A stretch of 64,000 bases of DNA from the NCBI GenBank assembly GCA_934667425.1, contig CAKULV010000008.1, forward strand, positions 1 through 64,000. Direction: 5' to 3'. The notes beneath the pieces were generated by a model. It was not told the origin of the DNA. It saw nothing but the letters and a program-made list of their open reading frames with translations, and did not search any database. This document shows positions 17,561 through 24,822 of the stretch, piece after piece (the first letter of the stretch is position 1; every line of letters starts with the position of its first letter). The translations under genes were made by a program, and so were the position numbers. The DNA is from an uncultured Kiritimatiellota bacterium (GTDB taxonomy: Bacteria; Verrucomicrobiota; Kiritimatiellia; RFP12; UBA1067).

Positions 17561-18733
17561 TCACTTGCGATGTTTCCCCGTAAGCGGGGCTTCCATGAAA
17601 GCCTTCCGCAGCGCGAGGGGCTTTGTCCCGTATGCCTCCTTGAATCGCAGCGCGAGGTGGGATACGGATGTAAAGCCGCACCTGTCTGCTATTTCGGCTA
17701 TGGGACGGTCTGTCTCCGCGACAAGATCGTGGGCGGCGGCGATCCGCAGGTTGCGGACTTCCTCGCCGAGAGTGTGTCCCAGGGCGCGTTCGGCCCGGAT
17801 CTGCAGCATATGCTTTGAATAGCCGACCACGCGGGCAAGCGTTGCCGCATCGAGCTTGCCGTCGAGATGGTTGCGCACATGGCGCAGGGCGGCGACCACG
17901 AACGGGTCTGAGACGGCGTCGGCATCCGTAGAGAGTCGCGACGTGACGTGTCGGCAGGCGAACCTTATCATGCGACCGCCAGGTGCGCATCGCAGAAGTT
18001 CGTTCATGATGCGTCCGGCGGCATGGCCGAGCCGGAAATCGCCCGTCGGCAATGAGGATAGGGCCGGCGCCGCCGTCGTGCAGATCGCCACGTCGTCATC
18101 CACGCCAAGGATCGCCAGTTCGCCGGGGACGGCAATGTCGGCATCGATGGCCACGCCCAGGGCCTCCCTGGCGAGGAAGTCGTGCGCACAGAAAAGGGCG
18201 GATGGTTTCGGCAATCTGCGCAACTCGTCGGATAGTTTGCGCCGTCCCGTTCCCAATTGCGCACAAGCGAAGCCTTTTTCAAGAAGTCTCGCGGCGTAGC
18301 CGTCGCGTCTGGCGTCCGACCAGTCGGCCGTGCGCCTTGGCCCGAGCCAGGCGAAGCTCCTGAAGTGGCGGGCGAGAAAGTAGTCTGCGGCGGCACGTCC
18401 CTCGGCAACGTGGTCGCATAGCAGCGTGACTACGTGACGGGCGGACGGGAAGCGCCTGGGCTGCAGGATGTCCTCGATCAGCACGAGAGGGGTGTCTGCG
18501 GCAAGGAGTTCGTCACGGCGTACGTCGCTTTCCACATAGGCGATGATGCCGTCGTAGTCTTTTGCAACGAGACGCGCCGGACGGCCGGAAAGGGCCCCGA
18601 AATCCAGCTCTACGCGCCAGGCGGGCGCATGTTGCCCGTGGGCGAAGGCGAGGATGCCGTCGAGCTTCAGCCGTTCGGGGCGGTTGATGGTCGGCAGGGT
18701 GACGAGGATGCGGCGGGGTGTCGTGCGGTTCAT
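17561..18733 (-). CDS. XylR-like transcriptional regulator (LacI-type sensor, AraC-type DNA-binding domain)
   Basis: 390 aa. Residues about 5-270 resemble the LacI/periplasmic-binding sugar sensor (VLIEDILQPRRFPSARHVVTL, FCAHDFLAREAL, ILGVDDDVAIC). Residues about 280-385 are a two-helix-turn-helix AraC domain (LDAATLARVVGYSKHMLQ and RPIAEIADRCGFTSVSHLALRFK). This order is typical of XylR proteins that activate sugar-use genes when their ligand binds. It is divergent from the MarC-family gene with 135 bp between starts, and convergent with the DUF5009-type gene. Its own -10 places the RNA start at or next to the ATG. No glycosidase gene adjoins it, so the target may be the transporter or acyltransferase neighbours or lie outside the window. 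Confidence 0.88.
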   Translation of the reverse strand: MNRTTPRRILVTLPTINRPERLKLDGILAFAHGQHAPAWRVELDFGALSGRPARLVAKDYDGIIAYVESDVRRDELLAADTPLVLIEDILQPRRFPSARHVVTLLCDHVAEGRAAADYFLARHFRSFAWLGPRRTADWSDARRDGYAARLLEKGFACAQLGTGRRKLSDELRRLPKPSALFCAHDFLAREALGVAIDADIAVPGELAILGVDDDVAICTTAAPALSSLPTGDFRLGHAAGRIMNELLRCAPGGRMIRFACRHVTSRLSTDADAVSDPFVVAALRHVRNHLDGKLDAATLARVVGYSKHMLQIRAERALGHTLGEEVRNLRIAAAHDLVAETDRPIAEIADRCGFTSVSHLALRFKEAYGTKPLALRKAFMEAPLTGKHRK

Positions 18734-18740
18734 GCCTGGT

Positions 18741-18749
18741 ATTATAGCA
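18741..18749 (-). promoter_or_regulatory. Extended -10 for the XylR-like gene; leaderless start predicted
   Basis: On the minus strand TGC-TATAAT ends at 18741, and only seven nt (ACCAGGC) separate it from the ATG at 18733. The usual 6-7 nt to the RNA start puts +1 at or just before the A of ATG. There is no room for a ribosome binding site. Confidence 0.6.
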
Positions 18750-18852
18750 AAAGGGGCTTGGCCGTAGAATCCAGGCGCGTGGCCGAATGGCGTGACTGCA
18801 CGATTTTGATGTTTTTTTGCAAAGATTCTATTGCCATGCGCCGAACGCTTTT

Positions 18853-18861
18853 TGGTAGAAT
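18853..18861 (+). promoter_or_regulatory. Extended -10 for the MarC-family gene; leaderless start predicted
   Basis: TGG-TAGAAT (hexamer 18856-18861) with seven nt before ATG 18869. TTGCCA at 18831-18836 is a possible -35 with a long 19-bp spacer. Confidence 0.5.
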
Positions 18862-18868
18862 ACGCGCC

Positions 18869-19459
18869 ATGTTTTCACTCTTCATATCATTGGCGCTGAA
18901 GTTCTTCTTCCTCTTCACGCCGTTCTTCGCGCTCTCGATGTTCCTCGCGATGACGGCGGAGCGGAGCGCGCGCGAGCGTCGTGCGCTTGCGCACAGGGTC
19001 GCGCTCGCCACGGTGGTGATCGCGGGTGCGCTCCTGTACTTCGGTCCTATACTATTCAGCATATTCGGCATTACCGTAGATGCGTTCCGCATTGGGGCCG
19101 GGATCCTGCTTCTGCTCACGGCGATATCGCTCATGAACCCGAAGGTGATCGCCGGATCTGCCGACGAGGATATCTCGGTGGTTCCTCTTGCGATGCCGGT
19201 CGTGGTCGGTCCGGCGTCCTGCGGCGCAATCATGGTCTCGGCGGCGGAGCTCACCGGATTCGTCCAGAAGGCAGTCGGCTTTGCCGCGCTTGCGTCGGCT
19301 TTGGCCGCGATATGGGGGATACTCCTGCTCGGCACGTGGCTTGAGCGGCGGCTCGGCAGGCGGGGCATCTCGATCCTCATGCGCCTCACGGCGCTCATCC
19401 TCGCGGCCCTGTCCGCGCAGATGATAATGACCGGCGTAGTCAATTTCATGAAAGCATAA
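18869..19459 (+). CDS. MarC-family integral membrane protein
   Basis: 196 aa with about six membrane segments, matching the length and layout of the MarC/UPF0056 family. The conserved ADEDISVVPLAMPVVVGP region (about residues 97-114) carries the family PLAxPxxxGP motif. Function is not established; the old link to multiple antibiotic resistance was withdrawn for E. coli MarC. ATG 18869 is the first methionine of the conserved region and sits directly behind a -10, so no leader is expected. The DegT aminotransferase gene follows with 20 bp between, and no promoter is visible there. Confidence 0.85.
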   Translation: MFSLFISLALKFFFLFTPFFALSMFLAMTAERSARERRALAHRVALATVVIAGALLYFGPILFSIFGITVDAFRIGAGILLLLTAISLMNPKVIAGSADEDISVVPLAMPVVVGPASCGAIMVSAAELTGFVQKAVGFAALASALAAIWGILLLGTWLERRLGRRGISILMRLTALILAALSAQMIMTGVVNFMKA

Positions 19460-19479
19460 ACACGAAAAGGAGAATGACC

Positions 19480-20799
19480 ATGGGCAAGGAAACAAGCGAC
19501 TTCAGGTACAACACGGGCGCCACGAAGGTGCCGTGGGCCGCAGTCGGGGAGAACTACAATGCGACGGACACGTTTGAGTTCGTCAAGTTCCTCATGCAGG
19601 GCAAGGGCGCGAAGTACGCGGCTGCGCTCAAGGGCGTCAAGAAGGCCATTGAAGAGCTCGGCAGGGTGTCCACGCCTCCGGGGAAGCTCTCCATGGGAGA
19701 CAAGGTTGCGGAAGTGGAGCGTGCGGTCGACAGGTATCTTGGAGTGGAGGAGGGGAGTTCGCTCTTCGTGTCGAACTGCACTGCGGCGCTTGAGCTTGGC
19801 TATCGATATGCCGAGGTCGGGCCCGGGGACGAGGTGATCGTGCCCACGAATACGTTCATAGCCACCGTCGCCTATCCGCTTTCAGTCGGAGCGAAGCTTG
19901 TCTTTGCGGACATCGATCCCAAAACCGTCAACATGGATCCCAAGGATGTGGAGAGGAAGATCACGAAGAGGACGAAGATCATCGTCCCCGTGCACATCGG
20001 CGGCTATCCGTGCGACATGGATGCGATAATGAAGATCGCGAAGAGGCACGACATCGTTGTCATGGAGGATGCGGCGCACGGCTTCGGCGGCGAATACAAG
20101 GGGCGCAAGCTCGGCACCATCGGCCACTTCGGATGCTTCTCCATGCACGAGGTCAAGAACTGCACGTCTCTCGGCGAAGGCGGCATATTCGTCTCGAACG
20201 TGAAGGCGTACAGGGCTGAAGCGCGTCGGGCCCGCTTCCTGGGCGTGGACTTCTCGCACAAGATCGAGAACTGGCTGTATGACGTCTCCCCGATCAAGGC
20301 GAAGAAGGGGACGTACCAGGCCTCTAACAACGCTTCTGTCACGGAGATACAGGCGATAGGGCTTCTCCAGCAGCTAAAGCGCTACCCGAAGATCCTCGCG
20401 GAGCGTCGTCGCGAGGCTACGTACATGACGAAGCGCCTTTCCGGCATCCCCGGCATCCTGCCGCAGATGCTTGGCGACGACAAGATCGTCCCCACGTTCC
20501 ACCTCTACCAGCTGCAGATCGACCCGAAGGTAGTCAAGGGCGACGTGCAGACGCTCAAGCGCAAGCTTGAGGAGAAGGGCGTCACGAACATTCCGCATTT
20601 CGGTCCGATCTACCGCTTTGCGACGTCGATAGCCAAGGGCAACGACGTGAAGAAGATCGCGAAGACCTGTCCGATTACGGAGTACATCTTCGACAAGTGC
20701 TATACGCATCTGCCGATCTACGGCCTTACGAAGGATCAGCTCAAGTACATGGCGGATGCGATCATCGAGTCGGTGGAGGAGATGAAGGCAGGACGGTGA
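19480..20799 (+). CDS. DegT/DnrJ/EryC1/StrS family PLP-dependent aminotransferase
   Basis: The family adds amino groups to keto-sugars (making amino-sugars for surface polysaccharides) or acts in related sugar biochemistry. The 439-aa product shows NCTAALELGY near residue 95, DEVIVPTNTFIAT, MEDAAHGFGG (PLP-contacting Asp) and FSMHEVKNCTSLGEGG, whose Lys is the expected PLP lysine. C-terminal HFGPIYRF and THLPIYGLT complete the fold. It is longer at the N-terminus than typical members (about 370-400 aa). Start: AAAAGGAG sits one nt before ATG 19474 but seven nt before in-frame ATG 19480, so 19480 is the functional start. It may be cotranscribed with the MarC-family gene. Confidence 0.9.
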   Translation: MGKETSDFRYNTGATKVPWAAVGENYNATDTFEFVKFLMQGKGAKYAAALKGVKKAIEELGRVSTPPGKLSMGDKVAEVERAVDRYLGVEEGSSLFVSNCTAALELGYRYAEVGPGDEVIVPTNTFIATVAYPLSVGAKLVFADIDPKTVNMDPKDVERKITKRTKIIVPVHIGGYPCDMDAIMKIAKRHDIVVMEDAAHGFGGEYKGRKLGTIGHFGCFSMHEVKNCTSLGEGGIFVSNVKAYRAEARRARFLGVDFSHKIENWLYDVSPIKAKKGTYQASNNASVTEIQAIGLLQQLKRYPKILAERRREATYMTKRLSGIPGILPQMLGDDKIVPTFHLYQLQIDPKVVKGDVQTLKRKLEEKGVTNIPHFGPIYRFATSIAKGNDVKKIAKTCPITEYIFDKCYTHLPIYGLTKDQLKYMADAIIESVEEMKAGR

Positions 20800-20800
20800 G

Positions 20801-20932
20801 ATGGTTAAATGGTTAAATGGTTGAATGGTTAAATTGCCCTGCGGGCTTTGAATAGTTGGTAGTTGGTAGATGGGTAGTTGGCAGGTTTCAGGTGGGCTAC
20901 CAACTACCAACTACCAACTATCAACTACCAAC
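20801..20932. repeat. Tandem octamers plus fold-back of TAGTTGG / TACCAAC heptamers
   Basis: 20801-20832 is four tandem copies of ATGGTTAA (third copy ATGGTTGA). After GCCC-tgc-GGGC come TAGTTGG copies at 20853, 20860 and 20875. Then TACCAAC is repeated five times at 20898-20932 (fourth copy TATCAAC). The two heptamer families are reverse complements, so the region can fold into a hairpin of about 30 bp. The right arm ends four bases before the ATG of the AEC transporter gene, covering its ribosome-binding position. Confidence 0.85.
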
Positions 20933-20936
20933 TATC

Positions 20937-21875
20937 ATGCTTGAAGGATTTCTGCTGACCGCGCAGCAAGTCGGGGTGCTGTTCGCGCTGATACTTGTAG
21001 GCTATGTCTGCCGCAAGACGAATTTCTTTCCCAAAGAGTTCGTGAAGGGGTGTGTGGACCTCTTGCTCCTCATAGTCACCCCATGCCTGATAGTGCACGT
21101 GTTTGAGCGTCCGTTCTCTAGGGCGGCGTTGGCGAACCTCGGATTCGCGCTGGCGACGGCGGTATCCGCGCATCTGGTGGGAATAGCCCTTGCGGAGCTG
21201 TTCTTCAGGAATTCCGACGAGCTGCGCCGTGGAGTGCTCAAGTTCGCCACCGTGTTCTCAAACGCCGGGTTCATGGCGATTCCCCTGGAATATGCGCTTC
21301 TTGGCGCCGATGGGGCGTTCTACGGGGCGGTGTATGTCGTGGTGTTCAACCTCCTCTGCTGGACGTATGGATTGCGCACCATGTGCGGACATCTCAGGGA
21401 CATGAATCGCCGCATACTGTTCGTGAATCCCGGGACGATAGGCCTGGCCGTGGGGATGCCGCTCTTTCTGTGTTCCATTTCGCTTCCGCCTCTGCTCCAT
21501 GACCCCATAAACCACATGGCAAACCTCAATACGCCACTTGCCATGGTGATCATAGGCTTCTACCTTGCGGACGCGAAGTTTGCCGCGTATTTCCGCTGCC
21601 GCAGTGCGATATTCGCATCCTTGCTGCGGCTCGTCGTGGTGCCTGGCATAGTCCTTGCGGGGCTTGCGGCGGTGCGTGGGTTCGGCATGGATCCGACCAT
21701 GGCGATAGCCCTCACGGCCTCGGCTTCTGCTCCAGTCGCGGCGATGGATACGATGTTCGCCGCGAAGTTCGGCAGGGATGTCGATGTGTCGGTGGGGCTT
21801 GTCGCGGTGACGACGATACTGTCGATAGTCACCATGCCGCTGATGGTCGGCATCGCGATGTGGGCGTTCAGGTAG
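20937..21875 (+). CDS. AEC-family (auxin efflux carrier type) membrane transporter
   Basis: 312 aa, about ten membrane segments in two halves, matching the bile/auxin-carrier-like AEC family that exports or exchanges organic acids in bacteria. Visible family points are the start LILVGYVCRKTNFFPKE, TPCLIVHVF, FSNAGFMAIPLEYALLG (the conserved SNxGFMxxP region) and NLNTPLAMVIIGFYLA. Substrate is unknown. ATG 20937 is four bases after the heptamer repeat array, so there is no normal Shine-Dalgarno. The next in-frame Met would delete two membrane segments, so this start is retained. Confidence 0.85.
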   Translation: MLEGFLLTAQQVGVLFALILVGYVCRKTNFFPKEFVKGCVDLLLLIVTPCLIVHVFERPFSRAALANLGFALATAVSAHLVGIALAELFFRNSDELRRGVLKFATVFSNAGFMAIPLEYALLGADGAFYGAVYVVVFNLLCWTYGLRTMCGHLRDMNRRILFVNPGTIGLAVGMPLFLCSISLPPLLHDPINHMANLNTPLAMVIIGFYLADAKFAAYFRCRSAIFASLLRLVVVPGIVLAGLAAVRGFGMDPTMAIALTASASAPVAAMDTMFAAKFGRDVDVSVGLVAVTTILSIVTMPLMVGIAMWAFR

Positions 21876-21939
21876 CTTCGCGATAGACGAGTAGTGGAAC
21901 CTCATTGTGTCGGCGATGCCTCTTTTGCGTAATGCCTAC

Positions 21940-21968
21940 TTGACGCATTGTGCCTGATTGTCTACATT
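21940..21968 (+). promoter_or_regulatory. Sigma-70 promoter for the secreted protein gene at 22001
   Basis: TTGACG (21940-21945), 17-bp spacer, TACATT (21963-21968). This is the best -35 in the window. The predicted RNA start is near 21975, with leader GGGGAAAAAGGA directly before ATG 22001. Confidence 0.6.
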
Positions 21969-22000
21969 ACGCCCATGTTTTATTGCGAGGGGAAAAAGGA

Positions 22001-23764
22001 ATGACAAGAGAAAAACCGCAGTGCTCCATTTTTGCCATGATGGTGCTTTTCTTCTCCATGTGCGGATCTGTCGCATTCGCGCATACGTCGAAGGCCGATT
22101 ATCTGGATCTGATGGAGGCGGCGGTCGGGGCGTATCCTGATGCCCGGATTGAAAGCCTTGCGGCGTCGGCGGAGAAAGACGGTGTGCAGGAACATGGATT
22201 TCCACGCCTTGCGGCGAATCTCGGATTCCTGGTCGCGAACGGACGGCTTGGGGAGAAGCGGCAGCTGCTCGCGCGCATGATGGGGATGTGCTGCCGCGAT
22301 GCGGCGAAGGGGAAGATGCCTGTCGCAAGCTCCGGCAACGAGTTCTCCGTGATGGAACTTGTCTGGGCGCTTGCGCAATTGGAGAGGACTGGGACGTACG
22401 CGAAGGATGTTACGGACGCATGGAGGGCGGATTTGGCGCGGATCTCCGCGCGGGATTCGTATACCATGGGGCGTCTGCGTCTTGGCGAAGGGATTGCTCG
22501 CAACTGGGTCGTATTTGCCTGTGCGAGCGAACAGGCCAGGATTGCGCATGCCCTTGGCGGCGACGCTTCGTTCGTGGAGGAGTATGTCGCGGACCAGCTC
22601 CGCTGGTTCGACGAGAACGGCATGTACCGCGACCCGAATCAGCCGATCGTATATGATTTCGTGACTCGCCTCCAGTTCATGCACATTCTTGCCGACGGCT
22701 ACGACGGCCCATCGTGCCCGCGTCTGGAGGCAATGATGGAAAAATCCGCCGAACCGACGCTTTGGATGCAGTCGGCATGCGGCGAGATCCCATATGGCGG
22801 GCGATCAAACCAGTTCCTGCACAACAACACGTTCTACGCCGCCGTCTGTGAGTGGTATGCGGCGCGTTTCGCGAAGCGCGGGGATCTCGCGAGGGCCAGC
22901 CTCTACAAGGATGCGGCGCGGCGCGCGATTGACGCTCTCGGCAAATGGCTTTCCCAGAAGCCGATTCGACACGTGAAGAATTCCTATCCGCGAGAGTCGG
23001 GGGATGTTGGCCTTTCCCTGTCGCCCGACATGGGGTGCGAGAGCTACGCATACTTCGACAAGTACATGGTTACGATGGGATCGTGGGCGATTGGCGCGTT
23101 CATGTTCTGCGTGGACGTGCCCGCCGCAGAGTTGCCGCCCGAAAAGCCATTCACGTTTGCGACTTCGCCTGACTTCCACCAGTTCCTGATGTCTGCCGGA
23201 GACTATACGGCCCAGTTTGACTGGAACGCGAACCCGGCCTATGATTCGACGGGACTCGGACGCATCCATCGGCGTGGCGCACCGGAGGCGATTTGCCTTT
23301 CCACGCCGTGCTCCGCGACGGCGCACTACCGCCGCGAGATCGCGGATGGCGGGGATCTTTCGATTCTGCCCATAGTGTCGGAAGGCGCTCCCATGTCCCT
23401 GAAAAGGCGCTACGCGACAGGCGCGCTTGCCTTCTCCGAGTGGCAGATCGGCAGGTGCGTATGGCTCTGCACCTTGACGAAGGAAGGGATGACCTCTGAG
23501 CTGTCCGGCGATGGCGCGCTCGGTCTCGTCTTGCCGGCGTTCGAGTCGGACGGGTGTCTCCGCACGAAGGTGGCCTGCGACGGGAAGACCCTGTCTGTAG
23601 CCTATTGCGGATGGGTTTGCAGGTATTCGGTCGAGAACGGGGAGATCGCAAGGACGGACTCGGTTTCGTCCAACCGCAACGGACGGTATCGCCGCTATGA
23701 GGCTCGCGGGACGGGAAAGCTTACGGTCAAAATCTCGATAGAACCTCTGTCTAGGAGTTTTTGA
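22001..23764 (+). CDS. Secreted 587-aa protein, probable alpha/alpha-toroid carbohydrate-active enzyme
   Basis: Signal peptide MTREKPQCSIFAMMVLFFSMCGSVAFA with cleavage before HTSKAD, so exported. The body is mainly helical (residues about 60-400) with aromatic/acidic clusters such as YDFVTRLQFMHILADGYDG, GGRSNQFLHNN and GCESYAYFDKYM, followed by a beta-rich C-terminal third (about 430-587). This layout is that of polysaccharide lyases and hydrolases with an alpha/alpha toroid plus beta-sandwich (heparinase II/III-like or GH154-like). I cannot assign a family, so activity is inference. ATG 22001 is preceded by GGGGAAAAAGGA; in-frame starts upstream lack one. Its TGA stop forms part of the fmt promoter. 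Confidence 0.8.
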   Translation: MTREKPQCSIFAMMVLFFSMCGSVAFAHTSKADYLDLMEAAVGAYPDARIESLAASAEKDGVQEHGFPRLAANLGFLVANGRLGEKRQLLARMMGMCCRDAAKGKMPVASSGNEFSVMELVWALAQLERTGTYAKDVTDAWRADLARISARDSYTMGRLRLGEGIARNWVVFACASEQARIAHALGGDASFVEEYVADQLRWFDENGMYRDPNQPIVYDFVTRLQFMHILADGYDGPSCPRLEAMMEKSAEPTLWMQSACGEIPYGGRSNQFLHNNTFYAAVCEWYAARFAKRGDLARASLYKDAARRAIDALGKWLSQKPIRHVKNSYPRESGDVGLSLSPDMGCESYAYFDKYMVTMGSWAIGAFMFCVDVPAAELPPEKPFTFATSPDFHQFLMSAGDYTAQFDWNANPAYDSTGLGRIHRRGAPEAICLSTPCSATAHYRREIADGGDLSILPIVSEGAPMSLKRRYATGALAFSEWQIGRCVWLCTLTKEGMTSELSGDGALGLVLPAFESDGCLRTKVACDGKTLSVAYCGWVCRYSVENGEIARTDSVSSNRNGRYRRYEARGTGKLTVKISIEPLSRSF

Positions 23765-23770
23765 TATACT
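23762..23770 (+). promoter_or_regulatory. Extended -10 for fmt, overlapping the upstream stop codon
   Basis: TGA-TATACT: the TGA is the stop codon of the preceding gene (23762-23764) and supplies the extended TGn. Eleven nt separate the hexamer from ATG 23782, so the leader would be about five nt. Confidence 0.5.
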
Positions 23771-23781
23771 ATGCGCCACTT

Positions 23782-24792
23782 ATGAGGATAGTGTTCATGG
23801 GATCGTCCCAGGCCTCCGCGATGTGCCTTAAGGCCATCTTGCGGCTGCCAGGGCTTGAGGTTGTCGGCGTGGTCACGCAGCCGGATCGTCCGGCGGGGCG
23901 CGGCAAGGTTCTTACGCCTTGCCGATGCAGGGCATATGCGGAGGAGCGCGGCATCAAAAGCTGCATAACGCCGGAGAACGTGAACGACCCGGAAGCGCTT
24001 GCCCAGATAAGGGCGTGGAAGCCGGACGTCATAGTCGTGGTGGCGTTCGGGCAGTTCCTCAAGGAGGAGCTTCTCAACCTTCCGCCGCTTGGCTGCGTCA
24101 ATTGCCATTTCTCCCTGCTTCCGAAATATCGCGGGGCTTCGCCGGTGACGGCGGCGCTGCTGGCCGGCGACGCGATCACGGGGGTGTCCGTGATACGCAT
24201 GGGCGTCGGCATGGACGACGGCCCGGTGCTGCTGAAGCAGATCGAGCCGATTTACATGGCCGACACAGGCGATTCCCTCATGGACAAACTATCCATATGC
24301 GGCGGCGTGACCCTTGCGAAGGCGCTGAAGCTGATGGCCGCAGGCAAGCTGCCGCCGCCGGAGGAGCAGGAGAATGGCCAGGCCACGTTCGCGCACAAGA
24401 TATCCAAGGCAGACGGGATGATCGATTGGAGCCGGCCTTCGGACTACATCGAGAGACAGCTTAGGGCATACACGCCTTGGCCCGGGTGCTACACGTTCCT
24501 GCCGACGCGATTCAGGAAGAAGGGGACTTCCGGGCGCGTTGTGATCACAGGCGTGGAATTTGCGGAGGTCAGCCCAGAGCATCGCAACGAACTGCCCGGC
24601 ACCGTGCTTCAGGTGACTAAGCAGGGGCCTGTCATACGCACGGGGACGACCGCCCTGCTCCTTACGGCGCTCAAGCCGGAGGGGGCGAAGGAGATGACGG
24701 GGGGCGTGTTCCTGCTGGGGCGGCCGTTGGAGCCGCTTAGGGACATGCTTCTCAACGATGGCGCCGCTCCGTCCGTTCGGGCGGCGAGATGA
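23782..24792 (+). CDS. fmt: Methionyl-tRNA formyltransferase
   Basis: Fmt formylates initiator Met-tRNA from 10-formyl-tetrahydrofolate, the product of FolD. The 336-aa product has the N-terminal MRIVFMGSSQ, the formyl-folate-binding core with NCHFSLLPKYRGASP (catalytic Asn-His-Asp set: NxH here, Asp in MGVGMDDGP near residue 144) and the C-terminal tRNA-binding domain (about 205-325). It is slightly longer than E. coli Fmt (315 aa). ATG 23782 fits the family N-terminus; it stands almost at the predicted RNA start, with no ribosome binding site. No def (peptide deformylase) gene is adjacent. Confidence 0.93.
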   Translation: MRIVFMGSSQASAMCLKAILRLPGLEVVGVVTQPDRPAGRGKVLTPCRCRAYAEERGIKSCITPENVNDPEALAQIRAWKPDVIVVVAFGQFLKEELLNLPPLGCVNCHFSLLPKYRGASPVTAALLAGDAITGVSVIRMGVGMDDGPVLLKQIEPIYMADTGDSLMDKLSICGGVTLAKALKLMAAGKLPPPEEQENGQATFAHKISKADGMIDWSRPSDYIERQLRAYTPWPGCYTFLPTRFRKKGTSGRVVITGVEFAEVSPEHRNELPGTVLQVTKQGPVIRTGTTALLLTALKPEGAKEMTGGVFLLGRPLEPLRDMLLNDGAAPSVRAAR

Positions 24793-24822
24793 GTTTGATT
24801 TTGCGGAAGGCGGGCTTTGTGT

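Noticed and set aside
20898..20932. TACCAAC repeats as a CRISPR array
   Set aside because: The 7-bp units are directly tandem without spacers, and there are no cas genes.
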